DNA from: Nitrososphaerales archaeon TH703
GTDB lineage: Archaea; Thermoproteota; Nitrososphaeria; Nitrososphaerales; Nitrososphaeraceae
Assembly (NCBI GenBank): GCA_014523525.1
Contig: JAATVL010000054.1
Location: forward strand, 1 to 9,914
Direction: 5' to 3'
DNA length: 9,914 nt
A program made the position numbers and the translations under genes. The notes under the pieces are model-generated. The model saw only the letters and a program-made list of their open reading frames with translations, made no database searches and was not told the origin of the DNA. Shown in pieces: positions 1 through 6,024 of this stretch (position 1 is the first letter of the stretch; each line of letters opens with the position of its first letter).

Positions 1-73
1 ATGCCTCTCCCAATTGTTGAGTCCGCAGCTTGAGTTCGTCTAGCTTACTTGTCTGAGCTTTGCCTTCACTCAT
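1..73 (-). CDS. N-terminus of a protein running off the left edge
   Basis: A minus-strand ATG at 73 opens a frame that stays open to the window edge, giving 24 residues beginning MSEGKAQTSKLDELKLR. The stretch is charged and helix-forming, as expected for a real N-terminus. A purine-rich GGGGG run lies about 12 bases upstream of the ATG, and a clear TATA box lies at 131-139, so the start is well supported. The KLDELK...LGEA pattern faintly recalls the N-terminus of acyl-CoA (acetyl/propionyl-CoA) carboxylase beta subunits of thaumarchaea. That is only a guess from a short fragment and should not be used as an assignment. Confidence 0.6.
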   Translation of the reverse strand, partial: MSEGKAQTSKLDELKLRTQQLGEA

Positions 74-130
74 ACTACGAACTTACCCCCTTGCCGCTTG
101 CATTAGTCATAAGATTGAGAGCTAATCCTT

Positions 131-139
131 AGATATAAA
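131..139 (-). promoter_or_regulatory. TATA box for the left-edge gene
   Basis: Read on the minus strand this is TTTATATCT, a good archaeal TATA box. Its centre (135) predicts transcription starting near 108-109, leaving a leader of about 35 nt before the ATG at 73. That leader contains the G-rich ribosome-binding-like run. Confidence 0.5.
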
Positions 140-369
140 CAGTTTTCTGATTGTTGTCAATGTTGTAGGCGGATGTAGCATTCTTTCTCAAGATTTTAAA
201 GTCTGAATTCGACGTTTAGAGCTCCGCTGTGATACTTTGCCAATTACAGCTTACAATCGATGTTATTATGGGACGGATATCATAGAAGAGATTCCCTCCC
301 TAAATGGACAGCTTACCAATTAAATCCTTGAAACTTAAATTGGCAGTTATTAGACCAGAGGTACCCGTG

Positions 370-436
370 AAGCTAGCGATTCTAAACTAGGTTCTCATAC
401 AGAGAACGATTGCTAAGCTTTAACTTTTTCCTTTTA
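370..436 (+). repeat. Two-part hairpin followed by a T-rich tract
   Basis: The outer arms 370-380 and 409-420 pair over 11 base pairs with one bulged A and one G-T pair. They enclose a perfect inner stem GTTCTC (391-396) / GAGAAC (402-407) with a 5-base loop. The outer right arm runs directly into a T-rich tract (419-436). On the plus strand this is the shape of a structured RNA ending in a U-rich terminator; no plus-strand coding gene lies upstream for it to terminate. It could be a small non-coding RNA, a terminator, or chance in AT-rich DNA. Confidence 0.35.
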
Positions 437-523
437 CCTGGACGAATTATTTAACCTATTGCACGATGAGACAGTTATCTATCTCTAAATTACTAATTAT
501 CGAAGACAAACAAGCGAATGACC

Positions 524-541
524 AAGGTAAACCTTATATCT
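524..541 (+). promoter_or_regulatory. Promoter of the DUF1326 gene with a small dyad
   Basis: TTATATCT (534-541) is a TATA-like box whose centre lies about 35 bp before the ATG at 573, predicting a short leader of about 10 nt. It is overlapped on its upstream side by a perfect inverted repeat AAGGT-AA-ACCTT (524-535), where the BRE element would lie. The dyad could be an operator, but this rests on position alone. Confidence 0.45.
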
Positions 542-572
542 GAAAACATCACAGTTCATTACTAGAAATTAA

Positions 573-1193
573 ATGACTAGCAATAATTCTCATGACTGGA
601 AACTTGAAGGAGATTATTTTGAGGGTTGTAACTGTGATTCAATATGCCCTTGTATTTTTTTACTAGACCCTGATAAAGGATACTGTAACCTTACTGTAGC
701 TTGGCATATAGAAAAAGGTCATTATGATAGTATCCCCCTAGATGGGTTAAATACAGTAGCTGTTTTTGTGGCTCCTGGCAATATGTTCACTGGTCCTAAA
801 ATGAAGGTAGCATTTTACGTAGATAAAAATGCAAACCAAGAACAAATTGATGCTTTATCAAATATATTTTCAGGCCAATCGGGAGGTTTTTTTGCTGTAG
901 CGGCAAAGTTTATCGGAGAAATGGTTGGAATAAAATCTGCTCCGATAACTTTTGGAATGGAAGGAAAACGTCGTTGGCTGCGAATCCCAGAATATCTAAC
1001 CTTAGAGATAGAGGCCATGAAGGGCAATGATCCTAATAAGGATAGTTTAATTGTAAATCCTTCCTTTAGCATGGTGCCTGGACACGATCATGTAATAGCC
1101 CACTCTACAAAATATTCCTATAATGACCATGGTTTTCAATGGGATACTACTGGTAAGAATGGTTTCTATTCTAGGTTTAAATATGAGCCGTAA
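573..1193 (+). CDS. DUF1326 family protein
   Basis: This 206-aa protein has the hallmark start of the DUF1326 (COG5588) family: W9, then GDYFEGCNCDSICPC at residues 13-27, a CxC-x3-CxC cluster of four cysteines (C19, C21, C25, C27), with another Cys at 38. Length fits the family, usually around 200 aa. There is no signal peptide or membrane segment, so it is probably cytoplasmic. The function of the family is not established; the cysteine cluster suggests metal or redox chemistry, which is inference. The DUF2182 membrane protein begins 70 bp downstream on the same strand, a pairing seen in many bacteria, suggesting a joint role. The ATG is preceded by a TATA box at 534-541 and has no Shine-Dalgarno sequence. 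Confidence 0.9.
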   Translation: MTSNNSHDWKLEGDYFEGCNCDSICPCIFLLDPDKGYCNLTVAWHIEKGHYDSIPLDGLNTVAVFVAPGNMFTGPKMKVAFYVDKNANQEQIDALSNIFSGQSGGFFAVAAKFIGEMVGIKSAPITFGMEGKRRWLRIPEYLTLEIEAMKGNDPNKDSLIVNPSFSMVPGHDHVIAHSTKYSYNDHGFQWDTTGKNGFYSRFKYEP

Positions 1194-1229
1194 AACTTTT
1201 ACTGAATTGAGTCAGCCAGAGGAATTAAA

Positions 1230-1271
1230 ATGAGATTCTTAATTTTTATGATTTTGGTATCGTATGAATAA
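1230..1271 (+). CDS. Possible 13-codon leader ORF overlapping the DUF2182 start
   Basis: An ATG at 1230, preceded by the purine-rich AGAGGAATTAAA, opens a 13-residue hydrophobic frame (MRFLIFMILVSYE). It stops at TAA 1269-1271, just after the ATG of the DUF2182 gene (1264) in another frame. The DUF2182 ATG has no recognisable ribosome-binding site of its own, so the mini-ORF could bring ribosomes to it by translational coupling. It may equally be a chance frame; there is no homology evidence for so short a peptide. Confidence 0.2.
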   Translation: MRFLIFMILVSYE

Positions 1272-2157
1272 ACCGCAAAAAATAATTATAGTCTCGCTTC
1301 TTTTCACTGCGGCATTGTCTTGGTATTTTTCAACAATGCAGCCTGACATGATGAACATTATGATTGGTTACAATCCAACTTTAATCTCACTGTTTATTGC
1401 AAGCTGGACTGCAGGAATGGCTGCAATGATGTTTCCAGCTATAATACCAATGGTTGTGTTTTATAATAAACTGATTACTAATAAGCAGTCAGAGTTATTC
1501 GCAGTAACGATACATACAAGATTCTCGCATACTTTTAACATCGTACTCTTTGTTGGAATGTATCTCATAATTTGGGTGCTAACAGGCCTAGGTTTACTTT
1601 TAGGATGGTCTGTTCCTATGAATTTTCTTATGAACAACCACTCAAATAATGATGTGGCAATACTATTTGGAAGCATTCTGATTTTATCTGGTATCTATCA
1701 GTTTACCCCCATAAAGAACAAATGCATTGGATATTGCGAATCTCCACTCAGTTTTTTTATGAAGCGATGGAAAAGTGGGACAGCAGGTGCAATTAGTATG
1801 GGAGCATATCATGGACTTTATTGCCTTGGATGCTGTTGGCCCTATTTTCTAATTATGGTAGCCTTGGGGTGGATGAGCCTTGTTTTGATGAGTTTGTTTG
1901 CGGCAATAATTTTTGGAGAAAAAATGTGGAAGAAAGGAATATGGGTTGCAAGGTGCTTTGGAATTGCCTTAATAATATTAGGCGTCTCTAGTATTCTGGG
2001 GTTAATCATTCCATACGATAGTATGATGTTTTTCCATACTGAAAGCAATACTGCAGATAATATGGGTATATCACAGAATGAAAAAAATCACGGCCTTAAT
2101 GAAAGCAAATCTGAAATCGGTAAAAAAGCTGATATGCCAAGAGGTATGAACATGTAA
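1264..2157 (+). CDS. DUF2182 polytopic membrane protein (predicted metal-binding)
   Basis: This 297-aa integral membrane protein belongs to DUF2182 (COG5486), annotated in databases as a predicted metal-binding membrane protein of unknown function. Family landmarks appear in order: a first helix at about 7-24, WTAGMAAMMFP at 48-58, YQFTPIKNKCIGYC at 145-158, HGLYCLGCCW at 183-192 and FGEKMWKKG at 217-225. About seven hydrophobic segments are visible (near 7-24, 38-66, 91-115, 131-146, 175-192, 193-216 and 230-249). The C-terminal 45 residues are a hydrophilic tail with scattered Met and His, ending MPRGMNM, which could bind metal (inference). In-frame stop TGA at 1249-1251 makes ATG 1264 the earliest start. 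It probably shares a transcript with DUF1326 upstream. Confidence 0.9.
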   Translation: MNKPQKIIIVSLLFTAALSWYFSTMQPDMMNIMIGYNPTLISLFIASWTAGMAAMMFPAIIPMVVFYNKLITNKQSELFAVTIHTRFSHTFNIVLFVGMYLIIWVLTGLGLLLGWSVPMNFLMNNHSNNDVAILFGSILILSGIYQFTPIKNKCIGYCESPLSFFMKRWKSGTAGAISMGAYHGLYCLGCCWPYFLIMVALGWMSLVLMSLFAAIIFGEKMWKKGIWVARCFGIALIILGVSSILGLIIPYDSMMFFHTESNTADNMGISQNEKNHGLNESKSEIGKKADMPRGMNM

Positions 2158-2263
2158 GTACTATTTTTAACTGCCTCATAATTAGCAGGTTTCCACTAAC
2201 ATGTCCAAGTTACTACTCTAGGCTAAGATTGGTTAACCTTTATATTTTATCTGAATATAAACA

Positions 2264-2271
2264 TTTAAATA
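2264..2271 (+). promoter_or_regulatory. TATA-like box before the AHSA1 remnant
   Basis: TTTAAATA is centred about 25.5 bp before the ATG at 2293, the spacing expected for a leaderless archaeal transcript. A second candidate, TTTATATT, lies at 2239-2246. The surrounding DNA is very AT-rich, so chance matches are likely. If real, it drives the 52-aa ORF and, through the overlap, the DUF899 gene. Confidence 0.35.
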
Positions 2272-2292
2272 ATTAACTAATTACTTAATCAT

Positions 2293-2451
2293 ATGCAGTC
2301 AGAATTAGGCGAAGAAAATAATAAATTAATTTTAACTCATACCGACTTTACGGAAAAAGATAGCCAAGAGTATATCAGTCATAACGAAGGAAGGTCCTGG
2401 TTTTTCACAAGATTTCTAAACTTCATGATTAAAGAGGCGATAGGTAAATGA
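2293..2451 (+). CDS. Short AHSA1/SRPBCC C-terminal remnant coupled to DUF899
   Basis: This 52-aa frame matches only the last third of an AHSA1-type SRPBCC (START-like) domain. It has the final beta strand and linker (NNKLILTHTDFTEKDS, residues 10-25), then the closing helix with the typical GRSWFFTRFLNFM stretch (34-46). Full members are about 140-160 aa, so the N-terminal two thirds and the hydrophobic pocket are missing. The stop TAA at 2278-2280 prevents extension, and no remnant of the missing part is visible upstream. Its TGA (2449-2451) overlaps the ATG of the DUF899 gene (2448-2450) as ATGA, a translational-coupling arrangement; intact AHSA1 genes often sit beside DUF899 genes. It is either a decayed gene kept as a translated leader or a genuine small protein. 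It is too short to bind a ligand like the full fold. Confidence 0.65.
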   Translation: MQSELGEENNKLILTHTDFTEKDSQEYISHNEGRSWFFTRFLNFMIKEAIGK

Positions 2452-3164
2452 GAAACTTGGACAATCATCGAATTGTTTCAAAAGATGAATGGTTAGCAGC
2501 TCGTGGCGCTTTACTCAATAAGGAAAAAGAATTTACTTTATTACGGGACAAACTTGGTCAACAACAACGAGATATGCCTTGGGTTTTAGTTGATAAAGAA
2601 TATCTCTTTGATGGACCAAATGGAAAACAAACCTTATCAGATCCATTTGATGGAAGGAGTCAATTAATTGTATATCACTTTATGTATGATCCTAACTGGG
2701 ACGCAGGATGTCCGTCTTGTTCTTTTTGGGCTGACAATTTTAATGGAATAGTTGTCCATTTGAATCAACGAGATGTTACCATGATAGCAGTTTCTAAAGC
2801 GCCTTATAGCAAAATAGGCGAATACAAGAAGCGTATGGGTTGGAATTTTAAGTGGGTTTCTTCTTATGATAATGATTTCAATTTTGATTATCATGTATCG
2901 TTCACACCACAAGAATTGAGCGAGAAAAAAGCTTTCTACAATTATAATTTGCAAGATACACACAGTCCAGAACGAGAGGGAGTTAGTGTGTTTTACAAAG
3001 ATACTGCTGGCCATGTGTTTCATACTTATTCCGCGTATGCGCGTGGCATTGATGTATTGAACGTCGCATATCATTACCTCGACCTCGTACCCAAGGGACG
3101 GGATGAAGACGGCCATGAATTCTCTCAATTTTGGGTACGACGGCATGATGAATACGGCAAATAA
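2448..3164 (+). CDS. DUF899 family thioredoxin-fold protein
   Basis: This 238-aa protein belongs to DUF899 (COG4312), thioredoxin/AhpC-like proteins of unproven function. Landmarks across its full length are: VSKDEWLAARGALLNKEKE (10-28), DMPWVLVDKEYLFDG (42-56), LIVYHFMYDP (73-82) followed by the CxxC motif C88-P-S-C91 in GCPSCSFWAD, then MGWNFKWVSSYDNDFNFD (130-147), GVSVFYKD (178-185), FHTYSAYARG (191-200) and LDLVPKGRDE (211-220). The C88/C91 pair sits where a redox-active thioredoxin motif would be, so a thiol redox role is likely but inferred. There is no signal peptide. The start is fixed by the ATGA overlap with the AHSA1 remnant. The last third uses GC-richer codons than its neighbours, compatible with acquisition from elsewhere. 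Confidence 0.93.
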   Translation: MRNLDNHRIVSKDEWLAARGALLNKEKEFTLLRDKLGQQQRDMPWVLVDKEYLFDGPNGKQTLSDPFDGRSQLIVYHFMYDPNWDAGCPSCSFWADNFNGIVVHLNQRDVTMIAVSKAPYSKIGEYKKRMGWNFKWVSSYDNDFNFDYHVSFTPQELSEKKAFYNYNLQDTHSPEREGVSVFYKDTAGHVFHTYSAYARGIDVLNVAYHYLDLVPKGRDEDGHEFSQFWVRRHDEYGK

Positions 3165-3231
3165 TTAGTGCGATTAGGTCAATGATTGATATCCAATATT
3201 TTGTTATTGAAAAGTCTGCTAAACCAACTTA

Positions 3232-3239
3232 GATATATT
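3232..3239 (+). promoter_or_regulatory. TATA box for the 162-aa gene
   Basis: GATATATT is centred 26.5 bp before the ATG at 3262. This is the spacing for a leaderless mRNA and supports ATG 3262 over the in-frame ATG at 3298. Confidence 0.5.
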
Positions 3240-3261
3240 CTGTCAATTTACTGATAGTTAG

Positions 3262-3750
3262 ATGTATGGCAGTCAAAATAAGAGATCTAAATGGAAAATG
3301 GAATATGAAGACACGATTTACAAGATTTATGACTGGAACAAAAATCTCGCAGCGTATTTCTTTCCGAATTACAATTTGGTAGAAACTAGTGAGAACGAAG
3401 ATGAAATTATTGAAAAACTGAACCAGTCACATCAAAATGTTAGAGGAGGGAATATTCTCCTTCCTTTGATAAAATTGAATCTACTTGATAAGGAAGAACG
3501 AATAGACCTGGAATATACTATTGTGGCATTGGAACAAAATCTCCAACGAAGCAAAGTATGGAGGGAATGGTTAGTACAGAATGATAGAAAATTTGCGATA
3601 ATTGGAAATGCGGTATTTACTTCTAGGGAGGACAGGGAAATGCTTTCAATTGCTCTTGTAATCGACTCAAACATAATACTTGGAGAAAAAGAAACGCTTG
3701 TTGCATTAACTCCCTTATTGGATGAACTACATGAAGCCACTCTATTGTAG
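3262..3750 (+). CDS. Unrecognised 162-aa soluble protein
   Basis: I do not recognise a family. The protein is hydrophilic and mixed: a Lys/Arg-rich first dozen residues, a charged segment with Tyr and Trp (EYEDTIYKIYDW, 14-25), an acidic helix around 43-55, a leucine-rich stretch LLPLIKLNLLDKEER (66-80), a central helix (81-103), and a C-terminal alternating segment FAIIGNAVFTSREDREMLSIALVI that looks like beta-helix-beta. There is no signal peptide, membrane helix or metal motif. A TAG lies directly before the ATG at 3262, and the TATA box at 3232-3239 fits that start; M13 (3298) is the alternative. It is 97 bp after DUF899 with its own promoter, so probably a separate unit. Its last codons form one arm of an inverted repeat at 3726-3795. 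Confidence 0.7.
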   Translation: MYGSQNKRSKWKMEYEDTIYKIYDWNKNLAAYFFPNYNLVETSENEDEIIEKLNQSHQNVRGGNILLPLIKLNLLDKEERIDLEYTIVALEQNLQRSKVWREWLVQNDRKFAIIGNAVFTSREDREMLSIALVIDSNIILGEKETLVALTPLLDELHEATLL

Positions 3751-3813
3751 AAAAAATTTATTCTACTTACAAGTAATCAATGCTCTTCATGTAGTAGGTT
3801 TCTATTACCTATT
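3726..3813 (+). repeat. Nested inverted repeats across the 3' end of the 162-aa gene
   Basis: ACTACATGAAG (3726-3736, inside the coding end) and CTTCATGTAGT (3785-3795) are perfect 11-bp inverted arms. Between them lie two smaller dyads, GTAGAA/TTCTAC around 3748-3767 and TACTT-AC-AAGTA around 3765-3776. After them comes AGTAGGT (3793-3799) / ACCTATT (3807-3813), partly competing with the outer stem. The stop TAG is within the structure. It could be a branched 3'-UTR structure or a terminator/processing site. Confidence 0.45.
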
Positions 3814-4067
3814 ATTGGCTGTTTGCTCTCGATAACTAAAGTTATTCACGGCATGTGGTTTGTCATTCAAATTTGATGTAACTTGTAGACCTAATTGACA
3901 TTAGACAAATAAAATGCACTGGTGTTAAGCTGTTGCCGATTCCAAATTCTAATTTAGTTTAAGACAATCAAATTCCTTATTATTCATCTTCAAGGAGAAT
4001 GGATTAGCTAAATTAAAATATTATATTGTAACATCAGATTACAAGAGCCATAATAAGGTAAGAGTAA
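3751..4067. other. Intergenic region with hairpins and a promoter
   Basis: These 317 bases hold the hairpin cluster at the left end (to 3813) and the promoter of the next gene at the right. The middle (about 3820-4010) shows no coding frame that I can support. The nonamer AAGGAGAAT occurs twice, at 3992-4000 and 4071-4079; the first precedes an ATG that stops after two codons. Confidence 0.4.
4021..4027 (+). promoter_or_regulatory. TATA-like box for the CxxC/CxH protein gene
   Basis: TTATATT, within a longer A/T run, is centred about 44 bp before the TTG at 4068, predicting a leader of roughly 18 nt. The A/T-rich surroundings make the match weak. Confidence 0.35.
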
Positions 4068-4460
4068 TTGAAGGAGAATAATGACTCTGATAATGGTGTA
4101 AGTAATAATGGAGAAAATAATAAAGAGCCTCCTGATGGCAAAAGCGACACAGTAAAGTGTGAAACACTAGAGGACGGAACAGAAGCTTTTATGAAATGGA
4201 TGAATTCAACAGATAAAAAATCACTTTCTTCGGCTAATCCCATTGTCTTGATTAAATTCATTAACGATAAACATACAATAGTATATGACACCATTATGTC
4301 TCAGGAAGTCGATGTAGAATTAACCGATGGCATACCGTTTTGTAACTTTTGTAAATCTGATGATTGCGCTCATGTAGGATTTGCAATATGCATAGAACAA
4401 TTGTATGGTCATCGACGTGGAGAAAAAGAAGAGACGGTTGATAAGATGATGGATTACTAA
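4068..4460 (+). CDS. Small CxxC-x4-CxH putative zinc-binding protein
   Basis: This is a 130-aa protein with a disordered, Asn/Glu-rich first 30 residues and a compact C-terminal half. The key feature is FCNFCKSDDCAHVGFAI (residues 91-107): Cys-x2-Cys-x4-Cys-x-His, a likely one-zinc knuckle, followed by a short helix (EQLYGHRRGE). I believe similar DDCAHVGF proteins occur as conserved hypothetical proteins in thaumarchaea, but I cannot check this here. The function is unknown; nucleic-acid or protein binding is a guess. The start is uncertain: TTG 4068 follows directly after an in-frame TAA (4065-4067), and the next in-frame ATG is codon 42 (4191), which would remove the disordered part. It converges on the antiporter gene 39 bp away. 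Confidence 0.75.
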   Translation: MKENNDSDNGVSNNGENNKEPPDGKSDTVKCETLEDGTEAFMKWMNSTDKKSLSSANPIVLIKFINDKHTIVYDTIMSQEVDVELTDGIPFCNFCKSDDCAHVGFAICIEQLYGHRRGEKEETVDKMMDY

Positions 4461-4472
4461 GATCAATTTAGA

Positions 4473-4499
4473 TAGGTCATGTTACCTTATTATTATTTT
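4473..4499 (+). terminator. T-rich terminator between convergent genes
   Basis: After the TAA at 4458-4460 there is a weak dyad GGT-catgtt-ACC (4475-4486), then a T-rich run ending in TTATTTTT (to 4499). Archaeal terminators are typically such T-rich tracts. It fits termination of the plus-strand zinc-protein gene just before the antiporter's stop codon. Confidence 0.45.
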
Positions 4500-5729
4500 T
4501 CATTCCTTTGGAGCTCTTTTAAAGCGAAATGAAAATCTGTTTCCTTCTTTGGCAGTAGAGAAATTGTTTGCAAATTTCCATCCCCACTTAATTATATATG
4601 GTGTTATAAACGTAGTAATTATTGTCATAGTTCCTATCATGGGTAATAAAAACGAGCTAGCACCACCAATGTCTGTTCCTCCCTTGGCCACAACCAGCGC
4701 AAGCTCCCCACCAGAAGAAGACAATCCAAAACCTGCCCTTAATGCAGTCAGAGTGTTATAGCCTTGAGATTTTGAGGACAGGAATACTGTGAAAAACTTA
4801 GCAATTAGCGATACTGCAATAAGTATCATAGCAGGAATTATAAACGTAGGTATCTGAGTAATGTCCATTAGTGCACCTACGGAGATAAAAAATAGAGCTC
4901 CAAACATATCCTTGATAGGACTAGTAAGAACTTTTGTAACCGAATGCACTTTTGATTCTGCAATCAATACACCTGCAAAAAATGCACCCGTAGCTACAGA
5001 TATACCAATTTCATATGCAATAAATGATAGTCCAAACGCTACACCAAGAATCGTTACTATTAACACTTCATGTTGATTTGTTGCCCCGACATAGTTAACA
5101 AATTTTGGTATTATTTTTGAACCCAATACTAATACTCCACCAATGAAAGCAAGAACGGTTCCAATAGATACAGCTAGGTCTGGTACAGATATTACGCCAG
5201 TAGAAGATACAGACTGCAATATTGCTAACATAGAGATGATGATAATGTCTTCAATCACAGCTACACCTAGAATTATGTAAGACGCCTCTTCTTTTATCAT
5301 GCCAAGTTCTTCTAGAATTCTCATGACAATAACTGTGCTCGTTACCGAAATTGCGAGTGCCAGAAAAAGACTGTTAGAAAGTGAATAATTCAGACTTTGA
5401 CAAACTATGAATCCTATTGCAAAAGTTCCCAACGCTTCTGAAAAAGCAATTACAAACGCTTTTTTCCCTATTTTTTTTAGCTTTTCAATGGGAAATTCCA
5501 ATCCTACGACAAACAAAAGTAAGACTACCCCTATCTCGGCAAATAGATTCAGAATATCTGGGTTTAATACCAAACTAAAAGGAGGAGTATACGGACCAAT
5601 TATCATTCCTGCGACAATGTAACCTATTACCATTGGTTGCTTGAGTTTGTAAGATACCAACGCCATAACCGATGCAACAATCATGACAACGGCTAAATCC
5701 TCTAAAATCGGTCCAAGTTCAATAACCAT
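4500..5729 (-). CDS. CPA2 family (Kef/NapA-type) monovalent cation/proton antiporter
   Basis: This is a 409-aa polytopic membrane protein of the CPA2 sodium/potassium-proton exchanger family, about 12 membrane helices long. Family signatures: VVGLEFP (74-80), the core transport-site region LGVAVIEDIIIIS with the E160-D161 pair (ND or DD in electrogenic exchangers, QD in Kef), TGAFFAGVLIAES (247-259), FFISVGALMD (280-289) and GFGLSSSGGELALVVA (333-348). It ends in a short basic tail after about 385 and lacks the C-terminal RCK/TrkA-N domain of KefB/KefC, so nucleotide- or glutathione-gated control in cis is not expected. It probably exchanges Na+ or K+ for H+ across the cytoplasmic membrane; the ion cannot be fixed from sequence. 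A TATA box at 5753-5760 places transcription start at or next to the ATG at 5729. Confidence 0.93.
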   Translation of the reverse strand: MVIELGPILEDLAVVMIVASVMALVSYKLKQPMVIGYIVAGMIIGPYTPPFSLVLNPDILNLFAEIGVVLLLFVVGLEFPIEKLKKIGKKAFVIAFSEALGTFAIGFIVCQSLNYSLSNSLFLALAISVTSTVIVMRILEELGMIKEEASYIILGVAVIEDIIIISMLAILQSVSSTGVISVPDLAVSIGTVLAFIGGVLVLGSKIIPKFVNYVGATNQHEVLIVTILGVAFGLSFIAYEIGISVATGAFFAGVLIAESKVHSVTKVLTSPIKDMFGALFFISVGALMDITQIPTFIIPAMILIAVSLIAKFFTVFLSSKSQGYNTLTALRAGFGLSSSGGELALVVAKGGTDIGGASSFLLPMIGTMTIITTFITPYIIKWGWKFANNFSTAKEGNRFSFRFKRAPKE

Positions 5730-5752
5730 AGTTTAAAGTAAATAAATTACTT

Positions 5753-5760
5753 TTTATAAA
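5753..5760 (-). promoter_or_regulatory. TATA box of the antiporter gene, leaderless spacing
   Basis: TTTATAAA (minus strand) is a near-ideal archaeal TATA box. It is centred 27.5 bp upstream of the A of the ATG at 5729, so the mRNA is predicted to be leaderless. No Shine-Dalgarno sequence is present. Confidence 0.65.
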
Positions 5761-5894
5761 TGTGAATAAAGTATATCTTTTTTCTGAATCGGGCCAACTC
5801 ACATTCCTAAACTATCACGGAATATGAAAATCTGAACATGGAGCGTGGTGGTTGGGTTTATAATTAGATTAGTGTCAGATCTAAATATATAAGT

Positions 5895-5922
5895 TTGGTC
5901 TATATAAAGGACCAATATTGGT
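5895..5922 (+). promoter_or_regulatory. Strong TATA box enclosed by overlapping palindromes
   Basis: TATATAAA (5901-5908) is flanked exactly by inverted arms TTGGTC (5895-5900) and GACCAA (5910-5915). The right arm is shared with a perfect 12-bp palindrome ACCAATATTGGT (5911-5922). In addition GTTTGGTCTAT (5893-5903) recurs as GTTTGGACTAT (5921-5931), 28 bp later with one change. An archaeal TATA box covered by dyads is a classic position for repressor binding. Transcription should start near 5930 on the plus strand, exactly at an ATG. Which regulator would bind is unknown. Confidence 0.5.
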
Positions 5923-5929
5923 TTGGACT

Positions 5930-6013
5930 ATGGATTTGTTAATCAATTTATCACTTTTTAGATTCACATATCTTATTTCATTATTACGAATTGAAACCAA
6001 TACCAATAACTAA
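5930..6013 (+). CDS. Possible 27-aa leaderless small ORF
   Basis: The ATG at 5930 lies 25.5 bp after the centre of the strong TATATAAA box, so the predicted transcript would begin at or beside the start codon. The 27-residue product starts MDLLINLSLFRFTYLISLLR, a hydrophobic amphipathic helix, and ends in a polar Thr/Asn tail, stopping at TAA 6011-6013. No family can be recognised at this size. The alternative is that the promoter makes a non-coding RNA. Support is the promoter geometry only. Confidence 0.35.
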   Translation: MDLLINLSLFRFTYLISLLRIETNTNN

Positions 6014-6024
6014 GTTCAATTTAC

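Larger units (their letters stand above)
140..572. other. Non-coding stretch between divergent genes
   Basis: These roughly 430 bases separate two divergently transcribed genes. I found no convincing coding frame and no tRNA. It holds a 9-bp direct repeat ACAGCTTAC (246-254 and 308-316), a CCAATT/AATTGG inverted repeat (316-321/338-343), the larger hairpin at 370-420 with a pyrimidine-rich tail, and the promoter of the DUF1326 gene at its right end. Confidence 0.5.

Noticed and set aside
466..543. 25-codon plus-strand frame starting MRQLSISKLLIIE
   Set aside because: No TATA box at suitable distance and no ribosome-binding site; it runs through the promoter of the DUF1326 gene.
2664..3146. 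Minus-strand 160-aa frame inside the DUF899 gene
   Set aside because: It is antisense to an unmistakable DUF899 coding region and its product is an isoleucine-rich, unfamiliar sequence, typical of a shadow frame.
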